Shown here piece after piece: positions 34,709-44,548 of a stretch of DNA of 64,000 bases. The position numbers and the translations under genes were made by a program. A model generated the notes under the pieces. It searched no databases. It was given only the letters and a program-made list of their open reading frames with translations, and was not told the DNA's origin. The stretch is from Candidatus Kuenenia hertensis (lineage in GTDB: Bacteria; Planctomycetota; Brocadiia; Brocadiales; Brocadiaceae). Location: positions 18,516 through 82,515 of the forward strand of contig SOET01000017.1 in assembly GCA_021646465.1 (NCBI GenBank), given 5' to 3'. Every line of letters begins with the position of its first letter. Position 1 is the stretch's first letter.

Positions 34709-36472
34709 TTACACCATTAAATATTTATTATGAAACTGTTCTTCATAGAGACGGCGGTAGCGTCTGTACGGTTCCTGTAATAATTTCTTATGTGTTCCGG
34801 TCTCTACAATCTCTCCGTTCTCAAACACAACAATCATATCCGCCGATTGGATTGTGGAAAGCCGGTGAGCGATAATGAGCGTTGTTCTCCCGGTCATCAG
34901 TCTCTTTAATGCCTGTTGTATCAGGTTTTCCGCTTCGGAATCCAAAGAAGACGTTGCCTCATCCAATAACAATATCGGCGCGTCTTTTAAAAATGCACGC
35001 GCCAGCGCAATACGCTGTTTTTGTCCCCCCGATAGTTTCAGTCCTCCTTCTCCGATTTCAGACTGATACCCCTTTGGGAGTTTACAGATAAAATCATGGG
35101 CATTTGCAGATACAGCAGCATTCATTATATCTGATTCTGAAGCGTCAGACCTGCCAAAGAGAATGTTTTCATACACTGTCCCTGAAAACAAAATAGGCTC
35201 CTGGGGTACCGTTGCTATTTGTTTTCTCAAACTGTCAAGTTTGACTTCCCTGATATCGCAATCATCAATGGTAATCATTCCTTCGGAAACATCATAAAAC
35301 CGCGGTATAAGCTTTACAAAGGTAGATTTTCCCGCACCGCTCGGTCCAACCAACGCAACGGTGTGACCTGCTGGAATATCTAAGTTAATATTTTTCAAGG
35401 TAACTATCGGTGGTTGATAAGAAAAACCTACGTTGATAAAATGTATTTCTCCCTTCACCGCTTGAAATTCTCTTGCGCCAGATGAATTGGTAATCTCTGG
35501 AGTTGTATTAAATACTTCAAATATCCTTTCTATCGCCGCCTGAGAATTGGCCAGGAGAATATTCAGTTCTGTCAATCGGTTCAGAGGGGTATAAAACAAA
35601 CCAAGATAAGCATAAAATGCCGTCAGTTCGCCAATAGTAAGATGACCGTTGATAACCTGCACGGCTCCGTACCAAACTACAAGCACCGGTGCAAGATACG
35701 TTAAAAAACCGATAACGGAATGGGCAGTGGCATTATTGTTTATGTTCTTCATTTGGAATGACAAGTATTCACGATTATCCTGAAGAAATATAGTTTCTTC
35801 ATTCTTTTCCCTTGTATATGCCTGTATAGCGGAAATTCCTCCAAGCTTTTCATGGACGTTTCCCGATATTTCCTCCATTTTTTGCTGGATTTGATTGCTC
35901 ATTTTTTTTATTCGCGCTTTAAAATATTTGTTTAATATAATGTGAACCGGGAAAATGGAAACCGAAACAAGTGCGAGCCTCCAATTCATATAAAACAGAA
36001 TCAGGGAATTCAGAAAGATAGAACTTGCATCCATAATGGTATTCGTAAAAGCAGCACCCACAAAATTCTGAGCGGACGCAATATCGCCAAGCAAACGTGC
36101 CGCCACCGACCCCACCTGCCTTTTTTCATAAAAACTCAGTGACATTCTTTGGAGATGCGCGTAAAGTTCCTGCCGCAGGTCAAAAATAATCTTTTGTGCT
36201 GTTCTGTCGGCAAAATATGATCTGAAATACGTAACCACCGCCCAAACAACGTAAAGCAGTATCATTACTGCCATAGTACCGTATAATTTCCTGATATCAT
36301 AGGAGGAAGGTTTCAGCAAATCGTCAACAATTCCTTTAAAAATCCATGGGAATATCAATGGTATGTTGTATTTCAGCAGTCCGCATAACGTTGCAGCCAG
36401 AATCAACCATCGGTATGGTTTCACGTATATCAGGAATTTTTTGTATGCGGGAGGTATGATAATTTTTTGCAT
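34709..36472 (-). CDS. MsbA-like ABC exporter (fused membrane and ATPase domains)
   Basis: The 587-residue half-transporter has six N-terminal helices and a C-terminal nucleotide-binding domain with GPSGAGKST, LSGGQKQRIALARA and ILLLDEATSSLDSEAENL. The closest functional class is lipid A/phospholipid flippase or multidrug exporters; it would act as a homodimer in the cytoplasmic membrane. The intracellular loops (FYEKRQVGSVAARLLGD, EKLGGISAIQAYTRE) are typical. Confidence 0.9.
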   Translation of the reverse strand: MQKIIIPPAYKKFLIYVKPYRWLILAATLCGLLKYNIPLIFPWIFKGIVDDLLKPSSYDIRKLYGTMAVMILLYVVWAVVTYFRSYFADRTAQKIIFDLRQELYAHLQRMSLSFYEKRQVGSVAARLLGDIASAQNFVGAAFTNTIMDASSIFLNSLILFYMNWRLALVSVSIFPVHIILNKYFKARIKKMSNQIQQKMEEISGNVHEKLGGISAIQAYTREKNEETIFLQDNREYLSFQMKNINNNATAHSVIGFLTYLAPVLVVWYGAVQVINGHLTIGELTAFYAYLGLFYTPLNRLTELNILLANSQAAIERIFEVFNTTPEITNSSGAREFQAVKGEIHFINVGFSYQPPIVTLKNINLDIPAGHTVALVGPSGAGKSTFVKLIPRFYDVSEGMITIDDCDIREVKLDSLRKQIATVPQEPILFSGTVYENILFGRSDASESDIMNAAVSANAHDFICKLPKGYQSEIGEGGLKLSGGQKQRIALARAFLKDAPILLLDEATSSLDSEAENLIQQALKRLMTGRTTLIIAHRLSTIQSADMIVVFENGEIVETGTHKKLLQEPYRRYRRLYEEQFHNKYLMV

Positions 36473-36792
36473 ATCTTTGTTTTTTCATTAGAGAAAGAGA
36501 ATTCAATATTTACAACAGATAAGTGTGTCATTAGTTAACAATAATGTCAATAGACGACTCTCTTTAATCCAAATTCCATTCATTTTAAACAAACCACCCA
36601 ATTTGAGGTATTGAAAAAAAGCTGGAATTCTCATATAAGAATATTGTAGCGTCGTGTACGTTATACTTTACAGGGAAAAACCTTAGCTCCATAAACATCA
36701 GCCGCTTTCGAAACTTTCCAGGCAAAAGCACAACATTCACTTTGCTGATAGTAAAATAAATATACATTATTTTTACGAGTAAAGGGGGGGAA

Positions 36793-37938
36793 ATGATGCC
36801 AATAGTTAATCGCACCATATCTGCAATCGTGATATTGCATACCAGTATTGTTACCATATTTTCTCTTTTTAGTCTTTTCCCTCACAAAACGTTTTCAAAA
36901 CAGACGAACGAACCTTATCTTCTTAACTTGCCTGAAGGGGTGTTGGAACCCATAATCCCGGAAGAGAATCCTTTAACAAATGAAAAGGTAGAATTAGGAA
37001 AACTCCTTTTTTTTGACAAACGCCTTTCCGCTGACGATACGATAAGTTGTGCAACGTGCCATGAACCGCAAAAAGGATTCGCAGATGGAGAAGTACTTGC
37101 TATCGGAATTAATGGTCAGAAAGGAACGCGAAACAGTCCAACGGTTCTGAACGCTGCGTTTTTTGACTTGCAGTTCTGGGACGGGAGGGCGATAACATTG
37201 GAAGAACAGGCCAAACAACCATTGATTAACCCGGTAGAAATGGGTATGCCTTCTCATGGCGCGGTTGTTGATAAAATTTCAAATATTCCTGAATATAAAA
37301 CTTCTTTCGATTCAGTATTTGGTTCGAAGAAAATAACAATTGATCAGATAGCGCAGGCTATTGCTTCTTTTGAACGAACACTTGTTTCCTTCAATTCCCC
37401 TTTTGACCGGTTTATTTCCGGTGATAAAAATGCTATCAGCGAGTCTGCAAGCAGAGGATGGGAATTATTCAGGGGGAAAGGGCGTTGTATTACCTGCCAT
37501 GAGTTTAACGTATCGTATCCCTTTTTTACCGATAATGCTTTTCATAATATCGGAGTTGCAATGAAGGATAAGGATTTCGAAGCGATGGCACGTGAAGCTG
37601 CAAGTCCGGATGCGGATCCAAATGTTCTTGCAAATAAGAAAGGATCTGCCGAGCTCGGACGTTATATTGTAACCAGGCAACCCAAAGATATTGGCGCTTT
37701 TAAAACCTCAGGATTAAGAAACATTGCTCTTACGGCGCCGTATATGCATGACGGCAGTGAACCTACATTAGAAAGTGTGATTGAATTTTATGATAAAGGC
37801 GGCATTCCGAATCCCAATTTGGACGGGGGGATCAGACCCCTGAATTTGACACAAGAAGAAAAGAAAGATTTAGTGGAATTTATGAAATCCCTCACAAGTG
37901 ATACCATACCGGAAACTGATTCGCCCCGGAATCCTTAA
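36793..37938 (+). CDS. Di-haem cytochrome c peroxidase (MauG/CCP family)
   Basis: The 381-residue periplasmic protein has an N-terminal signal anchor and two haem sites, CATCHEPQKGFADG and CITCHEF. Between them is NSPTVLNAAFFDLQFWDGRA, and the C-terminal LRNIALTAPYMHDGS carries the typical methionine/histidine region. It reduces hydrogen peroxide using cytochrome electrons, or acts as a MauG-like oxidase. A run of eight G/A bases (GGGGGGGAAATG) makes the ribosome-binding site. It leads a group of periplasmic genes continuing to 39865. Confidence 0.92.
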   Translation: MMPIVNRTISAIVILHTSIVTIFSLFSLFPHKTFSKQTNEPYLLNLPEGVLEPIIPEENPLTNEKVELGKLLFFDKRLSADDTISCATCHEPQKGFADGEVLAIGINGQKGTRNSPTVLNAAFFDLQFWDGRAITLEEQAKQPLINPVEMGMPSHGAVVDKISNIPEYKTSFDSVFGSKKITIDQIAQAIASFERTLVSFNSPFDRFISGDKNAISESASRGWELFRGKGRCITCHEFNVSYPFFTDNAFHNIGVAMKDKDFEAMAREAASPDADPNVLANKKGSAELGRYIVTRQPKDIGAFKTSGLRNIALTAPYMHDGSEPTLESVIEFYDKGGIPNPNLDGGIRPLNLTQEEKKDLVEFMKSLTSDTIPETDSPRNP

Positions 37939-37987
37939 AACCAAACAACGTATACTATTTACAAAAATTTTTCCGGAGAACAATGTT

Positions 37988-39079
37988 ATGAGTAAAAATA
38001 AAAAAAGGAATAATTCCTTATCAGAGTTTACTTCATTAACCGGAATTAACCGCAGGGAATTTTTAAAGACCGCTGTTGCAACCGGTATCATTATTGTCAG
38101 TTCAGGTTGTGCGTCACAGTATTCACAAAATCTGACAGAGCAAAAAGCGGCACCAGCAGCAACAAGTGCAGAAGAATTTATGTTTGCCTATATCTCAGAC
38201 TCGCATCTTTTAGCCAGGGGAAAGGAGCACAGATTTGCCAAATCTTTAATAAAAGCCGTGGAAGATGTAAATGCCATGGACCCGCAGCCGGATTTTGTTT
38301 TTTACGGAGGAGACCTGGCGCAACTGGGACTAAGAGAAGAATTATCACTCGGACGGGAAATCCTGGCTGAATTAAAACCTAAAGTTTACATGATGGTCGG
38401 CGAGCATGACTGGTATTATGATATGGGAGAGGTATGGATGGAATTCTTTGGGAATCCCACATACTCTTTTGATTATAAGGGGATTCATTTTATCGTACTG
38501 AATAGCGTAATCGTTGAAGATTACTGGACGCAGTCAAAAATGACGCCCATGGAACGAATGCTGTTTATGGCGCAACTGGATAACCCAAAGGGCAAGCCTT
38601 TTACGGTTGGAGAAGAACAGCGCACGTGGTTAAGCAATGACCTCTCAACCCTCAGCAAAGATACACCCATCGTGGTTTTTTCCCATTCTCCTCTGTACAA
38701 ATACTATAAACCATGGAATTTCTGGACAGACGATGCGGACGAGGTTCAGAAATTATTATCACCCTTTAACGCAGTAACCGTTATTCACGGACACACGCAT
38801 CAGGTACTTACCAATAAAATAGGAAACATTATTTTTCATGGCCTGCTTTCAACGGCATGGCCCTGGCCATATGCGCCGCAGGGTATTCCCAAATACACGA
38901 TTCAGATGGATAGGGCAGATCCATTTAACCAGTTTGACGGTAACGGATGGGGCAATATAGATACGATTCGTAATGGAAATATCAACAAGACATATATGCT
39001 ATGGACACGAAATCCCCTGCTGGTTTCTTATGAAAAGGTTATAAATACCAAAGAACAGGTGCCAGGACCTTCGTACTAA
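37988..39079 (+). CDS. Tat-exported calcineurin-like metallophosphoesterase
   Basis: The 363-residue protein begins with a twin-arginine-type signal (NRREFLKTAVATGIIIVSSGC) that also ends in a lipobox-like SSGC. It has phosphoesterase motifs AYISDSHL, YGGDLAQLG, VGEHDW (GEHD in place of GNHD), FSHSPL and IHGHTH. The two-metal centre is therefore nearly intact. The start at 37988 is set by GGAGAA upstream; a longer frame overlaps the peroxidase gene. The substrate is unknown. Confidence 0.8.
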   Translation: MSKNKKRNNSLSEFTSLTGINRREFLKTAVATGIIIVSSGCASQYSQNLTEQKAAPAATSAEEFMFAYISDSHLLARGKEHRFAKSLIKAVEDVNAMDPQPDFVFYGGDLAQLGLREELSLGREILAELKPKVYMMVGEHDWYYDMGEVWMEFFGNPTYSFDYKGIHFIVLNSVIVEDYWTQSKMTPMERMLFMAQLDNPKGKPFTVGEEQRTWLSNDLSTLSKDTPIVVFSHSPLYKYYKPWNFWTDDADEVQKLLSPFNAVTVIHGHTHQVLTNKIGNIIFHGLLSTAWPWPYAPQGIPKYTIQMDRADPFNQFDGNGWGNIDTIRNGNINKTYMLWTRNPLLVSYEKVINTKEQVPGPSY

Positions 39080-39148
39080 TTTCATATTAAGAAATTTTTT
39101 TGTTAGTAGCCTTTAAAAATGAAGAATTTATGTCTGAGGGAGAAAAAA

Positions 39149-39865
39149 ATGAAAATTGCGTACAACGTCTTTCCTTTTCTTTTCGTTGTATTGTTGTTCA
39201 TAATGAATTCCGCCAATGCGGAACATAATGCGATTAATGACACAGATGTGGTAATACAGCCACCGCAAGAAAAGACTGTCCAGATTGTAACTGCCTGCGA
39301 TGGAAGAAAGAAGGTCATTGTTGAGGGATACTATGAAGGCGAGGTTATGCCCGTAGAGAAATCCAGACAAGTAGCACAACTTCTCATGTCCTTAATGGAG
39401 TTCTGCGAAGAAGAAATTACTGCAAAATTGCCTGAATCGGAGAGGACGATTTATGTTTCAGTCAACGGTTTACCTTTTGAAAGCGTCAGAGATATAGAGG
39501 AACTTCCGCTCATACTCGCACACGGGGATAAACCTCATACGGAAAGACAACAAAGAATATGGAAGGCGGAAATGGATCGCATAATTGGTGAAGGATATAG
39601 ATTGTTTCATGATCCCTCTCTCGGGAAAAACGGCATTTCGTGTGACATGTGCCATCCCGACGCCTCAAACACCCATCCTGAAACGTATCCAAAGTTTCAA
39701 ACACAGACAGGAAAGGTAGCTCTATTGAGGGATATGATAAACTGGTGCATTCAAAATCCATTGGAAGGAAACGTGCTCGCCGATGATGATCAAAGGATGA
39801 AGGCATTGGAATCATACATAATTTCTACCCGTGCAGGCAAAATCCTTGTACCTGGCAAGCACTAA
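39149..39865 (+). CDS. Exported mono-haem c-type cytochrome, SoxA-like
   Basis: The 238-residue protein has a signal peptide ending at NSANA and one CxxCH (GISCDMCHPDASNTHPETYP), followed by RDMINWCIQNPLEG...DDDQRMKALESYI, which resembles SoxA-type and related cytochromes. The ATG at 39149 follows GAGGGAGAAAAAA. It lies 70 bp after the phosphoesterase and may share its operon with the peroxidase, to which it could deliver electrons (inference). Confidence 0.75.
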   Translation: MKIAYNVFPFLFVVLLFIMNSANAEHNAINDTDVVIQPPQEKTVQIVTACDGRKKVIVEGYYEGEVMPVEKSRQVAQLLMSLMEFCEEEITAKLPESERTIYVSVNGLPFESVRDIEELPLILAHGDKPHTERQQRIWKAEMDRIIGEGYRLFHDPSLGKNGISCDMCHPDASNTHPETYPKFQTQTGKVALLRDMINWCIQNPLEGNVLADDDQRMKALESYIISTRAGKILVPGKH

Positions 39866-39964
39866 ATACTGTTAGATTATTCTGTCATGAATCAGAACCT
39901 ATAAATAATATTTTAATCTCTCTCAAACTTTTCATACCTGCGCTGAATTTTTGCGGGAAATGCT

Positions 39965-40072
39965 ATGCATGAGTTTCACGTAGTAGAAAATATTATTGAA
40001 AATGTCAATGCTGCAACAAAAGAAAACGGGCATAAGAAGGCCGTTGCCATAAATGTTTCAATTTCTTCATAA
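39965..40072 (+). pseudogene. hypA: Truncated hypA (35 codons)
   Basis: ATG at 39965 opens MHEFHVVENIIENVNAATKE and ends in VAINVSISS-stop. This is the N-terminus of HypA, including nickel-ligand His2, but the remaining about 75 residues with the zinc CxxC pairs are missing. HypA delivers nickel to [NiFe] hydrogenases, and such an operon starts 500 bp downstream. The remaining gap to 40569 holds a MITE-like element and no gene I can support. Confidence 0.75.
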
Positions 40073-40264
40073 TCATCCTCTTTTGTTTAAACTGTCATGT
40101 GAAGTTCTATCCAAATTACACCATAAACTACATAAACAAGATGAAAGTGTCAATATGCAATGTATGTATAATTAAGTGTGTAAAAACAGAAAAGATATTT
40201 TCATAAAAAAGTTAGGCAATAATAGTTTAAGGTGGTAGAATTGATCGGTCAAAATAATTATTTT

Positions 40265-40380
40265 TAGTAACTTCTCAATAAGCTGAGGAATAACACACCC
40301 CTAAATCCCCTCTTGATAGAGGGGACTTAAAGGTATGAAATATTTTTTATATAATTCCTCAGCTTATTGAGAAGCTACTA
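40265..40380. mobile_element. MITE-like element (116 bp, AAGCTGAGGAAT ends)
   Basis: TAGTAACTTCTCAATAAGCT (left) and AGCTTATTGAGAAGCTACTA (right) form terminal inverted repeats that extend inward through GAGGAAT/ATTCCTC. The interior has CACCCCTAAATCCCCTCTTG, shared in part with the 28858 and 34487 elements. It lies between the hypA remnant and hydG. Confidence 0.75.
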
Positions 40381-40568
40381 TTTTTATCGTACAGGATTGT
40401 TGTTTTCTTAGACAGAAGTTTTACGAAATTATGAATTATGTGTTACGCAATTCCCCGGAAATGTTAAGAGTATTGATGGAAAATGATAAACAAATCCATT
40501 GAAGACCAGATAGAAGAAGCACTGCAATTACAGAAAAGCATTGGCAGGGTACCTGTGGATTAAGGCTT

Positions 40569-41945
40569 ATGAGAGACTTTACGAATGAAGATACAATTAA
40601 TGATTTATTGGAAAAGACAAAAAATCCTTCCAGCCGTCTCGCTGAAACGATAATTCAAAAGTCGTTAAAATTAAAAGGAATTGGACCCGAAGAGGTTGCC
40701 GTCCTTCTCAATTGCGAAGACGGGAATGTTTTGAATAATGTCTTTTCAGCCGCCAGGCAGATAAAGGAATCAATTTACGGAAACCGTCTTGTATTATTTG
40801 CGCCGCTTTATCTATCAAATAGGTGTGTTAATGAATGTCTGTACTGCGGTTTCAGGCGGAAATCCGTAAAGACCAACGGACGCGTTTTGACAGTAAAGGA
40901 GGTACGGGATGAGGTGAATGCCCTTATCGCGCAGGGTCATAAACGCCTGCTCCTTGTTGCTGCAGAGGACCCAACTATCGACATAGATTATTTAGAAAAA
41001 ATGATAAAAACTGTTTACGACACGGAGGTAGGTCATGGTTCCATAAAGCGGGTAAATATTAATGTGGCGCCAATGGATGTGAAAGATTTCACGAGGCTTA
41101 AAAATACGGGTATAGGGACTTATCAGGTATTTCAGGAGACATACCACAGAGAATCATATACTACATTACATCCATCAGGCCCAAAGTCCGACTTTATGAA
41201 GCGGCTTTATGCTTGTGATCTTGCTCAAAAAGCAGGAATAGATGATATCGGCATTGGCGTATTGTTTGGTCTCTATGATTACCGGTTTGAGGTGTTGGCA
41301 TTGCTGTTTCACGTTAAGCACCTTGAGAATGTATTTGGAGTTGGTCCGCATACAATTTCCGTTCCACGACTCGAACCTGCGCATGGCTCGAGTATAGCCT
41401 CTCATCCGCCTTATCCGGTGTCAGATAAAGAGATGAAAAAGATCATAGCAATCCTTCGCATTGCCGTTCCCTATACGGGAATAATACTTTCTACACGAGA
41501 AAATGCTACTTTACGAAACGAACTCTTTCATCTTGGCGTATCACAGATATCCGCCGGTTCAAAAACAGTGCCTGGCAGCTATAGCGGTAATACATCTGCA
41601 GAAGGGCAATTCAGTATATCCGACAACCGGTCCCTTGCAGAAGTAATTGAAGATTTGGCCAACATGGGGTTCCTTCCGAGTTTCTGCACTTCATGCTATC
41701 GTACAGGTAGAACGGGGGAAAATTTTATGGAGCTTGCCAAACCAGGGGAGATAAAGAATTTTTGCCAACCAAACGCACTGCTGACGTTTGAGGAATATCT
41801 CCTGGATTATAATCCCAAATTAGCCCAAGAGATAAAAGACTTTCTATCTTCTGAAGTTCACAAAATTCCCGATCAAAAAGTCAGGGAGATGACTTCAAAA
41901 AAACTGGAATCCATCGTTCAGGGCAAAAGAGATCTTTACTTTTAA
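40569..41945 (+). CDS. hydG: HydG-type radical SAM tyrosine lyase
   Basis: The 458-residue protein has the radical-SAM CxxxCxxC (NRCVNECLYCGF; Cys86, 90, 93) and a TIM-barrel with AAEDPT and EPAHGSS. The HydG-specific C-terminal auxiliary cluster site is FCTSCYRTGRTGE...NFC (Cys373, Cys376, Cys399; exactly CX2CX22C). HydG cleaves tyrosine to CO and cyanide for the [FeFe]-hydrogenase H-cluster. No HydE, HydF or [FeFe] hydrogenase is in the window; the 3' neighbours encode a [NiFe] hydrogenase, 20 bp away on the same strand. All expected catalytic cysteines are present, so it is probably active. Confidence 0.93.
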   Translation: MRDFTNEDTINDLLEKTKNPSSRLAETIIQKSLKLKGIGPEEVAVLLNCEDGNVLNNVFSAARQIKESIYGNRLVLFAPLYLSNRCVNECLYCGFRRKSVKTNGRVLTVKEVRDEVNALIAQGHKRLLLVAAEDPTIDIDYLEKMIKTVYDTEVGHGSIKRVNINVAPMDVKDFTRLKNTGIGTYQVFQETYHRESYTTLHPSGPKSDFMKRLYACDLAQKAGIDDIGIGVLFGLYDYRFEVLALLFHVKHLENVFGVGPHTISVPRLEPAHGSSIASHPPYPVSDKEMKKIIAILRIAVPYTGIILSTRENATLRNELFHLGVSQISAGSKTVPGSYSGNTSAEGQFSISDNRSLAEVIEDLANMGFLPSFCTSCYRTGRTGENFMELAKPGEIKNFCQPNALLTFEEYLLDYNPKLAQEIKDFLSSEVHKIPDQKVREMTSKKLESIVQGKRDLYF

Positions 41946-41964
41946 AAGAATAGCATAAGTTATC

Positions 41965-43152
41965 ATGGGAAAAAATAATAAAAATACTACAGAAAAGGTC
42001 ATTTTAAAACATGACCACTTTCAAACACTCATAGATTTGTTGAAGGAAAGGGAGTATCGTATCGTTGGTCCCACATTGGGAGAAGGTGCTATTGTCTATG
42101 ATGATCTGAACACTGTTGATGATCTTCCAATCGGATGGACAGATGATCAGGATGGAGGGGTTTATCGTCTTAAGAAACGCAATGATCGGGCATTTTTTGG
42201 ATACACAGTTGGTCCTCATTCATGGAAGAAATTTCTCTTTCCTTCTCAATTGCGCCTGTGGAAGGCCAGACGCGATGAAAACGGTTTTCACATTGAAAAT
42301 GATAAGAATGAAATTCGGAAATTTGCCTTTATTGGCGTTCGTTCTTGCGATCTTCACGCCATTTCCGTTCAGGATACTGTCTTTATGCACGGCATATACA
42401 GCGAGCCCAACTATAAAGCACGGCGTGAGCATACCTTTATCCTTGCGGTAAATTGTGGAATGGCAGGGGGCACCTGTTTTTGTGCATCGATGAGTACCGG
42501 GCCTGAGGCTACTTCTGGATTTGATCTGGCTTTGACGGAAATCCTGCAGGAGAAGGGAGAACATTATTTTGTTGTAGAAACAGGTACAGAACTTGGGGCT
42601 GAAATACTCCTCAATGTACCGCATCGGGAAGCGAAGAAAGAAGAGATACACGCTGCCGAAACCATTATAAAGAATACTTCTCAAAGTATGGGAAGAACCA
42701 TGGAAACAAAAGACATTAAAGACTTGCTCTATCGTAATTATGAACATCCGCGCTGGGATGATGTTGCGAAACGATGCCTGACCTGCGCAAATTGTACCAT
42801 GGTATGCCCTACCTGTTTCTGCACTACGGTGGAGGATGTCACCGACCTGACTGGTGAGCATGCCGAACGCTGGCGTAAGTGGGATTCATGTTTTACTATG
42901 GATTTTTCATTTATCCATGGGGGCAGCATCCGGGCATCGGCAAAGTCACGTTACCGCCAATGGATGACACATAAACTTGCAACATGGATTGACCAGTTCG
43001 GCACATCCGGATGTGTAGGATGCGGGCGTTGCATCACCTGGTGCCCTGTGGCAATTGATATAACGGAAGAAACCCGTGAAATTCGGAAAAGCGAACAAAC
43101 ACATAGTCCCAACAATTCAATAAAGGAGGGGAATAACAATGAGAACGCTTGA
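41965..43152 (+). CDS. hydB: [NiFe] hydrogenase group 3b, beta (iron-sulfur) subunit
   Basis: The 395-residue protein matches sulfhydrogenase beta: an N-terminal binding domain (GVRSCDLHAISVQD, VNCGMAGGTCFC) and a C-terminal dicluster ferredoxin region CLTCANCTMVCPTCFC and CVGCGRCITWCP. It passes electrons between the NAD(P)-binding gamma subunit and the delta subunit. The end overlaps the next gene by 14 bp. Confidence 0.9.
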   Translation: MGKNNKNTTEKVILKHDHFQTLIDLLKEREYRIVGPTLGEGAIVYDDLNTVDDLPIGWTDDQDGGVYRLKKRNDRAFFGYTVGPHSWKKFLFPSQLRLWKARRDENGFHIENDKNEIRKFAFIGVRSCDLHAISVQDTVFMHGIYSEPNYKARREHTFILAVNCGMAGGTCFCASMSTGPEATSGFDLALTEILQEKGEHYFVVETGTELGAEILLNVPHREAKKEEIHAAETIIKNTSQSMGRTMETKDIKDLLYRNYEHPRWDDVAKRCLTCANCTMVCPTCFCTTVEDVTDLTGEHAERWRKWDSCFTMDFSFIHGGSIRASAKSRYRQWMTHKLATWIDQFGTSGCVGCGRCITWCPVAIDITEETREIRKSEQTHSPNNSIKEGNNNENA

Positions 43153-43600
43153 ACCTTTTCTTGCTGAACATCCGTTTTTGAAAGATCTCGCCCCTGAGTA
43201 TATCAAGCTTCTCACCGGATGTGCGTCCAATGTCCGGTTTGATGCAGGACAGTTTATTTTCCGGGAGGGTGATGAAGCCAACAATTTTTATATCATTCGC
43301 CATGGTAAAGTAACTATACAATTATTTGCTGTTGAACGTGGCGCTATAACGATTCAAACCATTGAGGCAGGTGATATACTTGGCTGGTCCTGGCTTATTT
43401 CTCCCTATATATGCCGTTTTGACGCACAAGCAGTTGAACTTACCCGCGCCATTGCGCTTGATGGAAAATGCCTGCGTAATAAGTGCGAACTGAATCATGA
43501 TCTCGGTTATGAACTGTTAAAACGTTTTTCCCATATCATCGTTCAACGGCTTGAAGCTACACGATTACAACTTATGGATTTATACGGCGCCCATAAGTAA
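43139..43600 (+). CDS. Cyclic-nucleotide-binding-domain protein in hydrogenase operon
   Basis: The 153-residue protein is a single cNMP-binding beta-roll (RFDAGQFIFREGDEANNFYIIRHGKVTI, IEAGDILGWSWL) with no DNA-binding HTH. Small proteins like this recur inside bacterial group 3b hydrogenase operons. It may tune hydrogenase activity or assembly in response to a nucleotide, which is inference. GGAGGGGAATAAC precedes the start, which overlaps hydB. Confidence 0.85.
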   Translation: MRTLEPFLAEHPFLKDLAPEYIKLLTGCASNVRFDAGQFIFREGDEANNFYIIRHGKVTIQLFAVERGAITIQTIEAGDILGWSWLISPYICRFDAQAVELTRAIALDGKCLRNKCELNHDLGYELLKRFSHIIVQRLEATRLQLMDLYGAHK

Positions 43601-43710
43601 GTAATTTTGGGTGTAGTTTCCATTTTATGCAAGTGTGCCACAGACTGGGAACGAGCGGTTAACAAAATATTTTTATTTATACAGGAACAGCTTTTCAGGG
43701 AAAAATTTCC

Positions 43711-44547
43711 ATGGTGGATACTGCTAATCCGTTTATCCCAACACAATACCGCATTCAAAAGGTTTTGGGGGAAACGTACGATACATTTACTGTAGAACTG
43801 GTACCCTTACAGGATAATGATGGTTTTTCTTTTTTACCCGGACAATTCAATATGCTTTATGTGTTCGGCGTTGGTGAAGCCCCCATTTCCCTATGCAGTG
43901 ATCCTGCCATAGAAACGTCTATCAAACATACAATCCGTGCAGTAGGAACGGTAACCAGCGCTATTCAAAGGCTAGGACGTGGTGGCGTCGTAGGAGTACG
44001 TGGCCCCTTTGGAACTCACTGGCCATTAGATGACGCAAAGGGGAATGATGTGGTAATTGTTGCCGGTGGAATTGGACTTGCGCCATTACGCCCTGCTTTA
44101 TACCAGATATTTGCCCATCGGGAAAAATACGGAAGAATAGCACTTCTCTTTGGCGCCAGAACACCACATGATATACTGTATAAACATGAATTAGAACGAT
44201 GGAGAGGGCGTTTTGATGTTGAAATAAAGGTAACTGTCGATAGTGCGATAAACGGTTGGAGGGGAAATGTGGGAGTCGTTACAACACTCATTCCGGGAGC
44301 ACAATTTGACCCTTTGAATACTATTGCCATGATATGCGGTCCTGAAGTGATGATGCGCTTTACAATCAAAGAATTACAAAATCGTGGTGTTAAAACAGAG
44401 AACATCTATATTTCCATGGAAAGAAATATGAAATGTGGGGTAGGCTTTTGCGGTCACTGTCAATTTGGTCCCACTTTTGTTTGTAAAGACGGGCCGATAT
44501 TTCGTTTCGATCGTATTAATACCATATTTGGAAAGCGGGAAATCTGA
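43711..44547 (+). CDS. [NiFe] hydrogenase group 3b, gamma (FAD/NAD(P)-binding) subunit
   Basis: The 278-residue subunit is a ferredoxin-NADP reductase-like protein with [11 protein letters not shown] (FAD), [14 protein letters not shown] (NAD(P)) and [11 protein letters not shown]. The C-terminal [2Fe-2S] site is [23 protein letters not shown]. It corresponds to sulfhydrogenase gamma (called HydG in archaea, unrelated to the radical SAM HydG here). It connects the complex to the NAD(P)H pool. Confidence 0.92.
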   Translation: MVDTANPFIPTQYRIQKVLGETYDTFTVELVPLQDNDGFSFLPGQFNMLYVFGVGEAPISLCSDPAIETSIKHTIRAVGTVTSAIQRLGRGGVVGVRGPFGTHWPLDDAKGNDVVIVAGGIGLAPLRPALYQIFAHREKYGRIALLFGARTPHDILYKHELERWRGRFDVEIKVTVDSAINGWRGNVGVVTTLIPGAQFDPLNTIAMICGPEVMMRFTIKELQNRGVKTENIYISMERNMKCGVGFCGHCQFGPTFVCKDGPIFRFDRINTIFGKREI

Positions 44548-44548
44548 T

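Noticed and set aside
40239..40250. TTGATCGGTCAA palindrome upstream of the hydrogenase operon as an FNR/CRP site
   Set aside because: The spacing between TTGA and TCAA is 4, not the 6 expected for FNR/CRP-type sites.
40483..40563. 26-codon ORF (MINKSIEDQIEEALQLQKS...) just ahead of hydG
   Set aside because: It could be a leader peptide, but there is no supporting homology or strong ribosome-binding site; too short to call.
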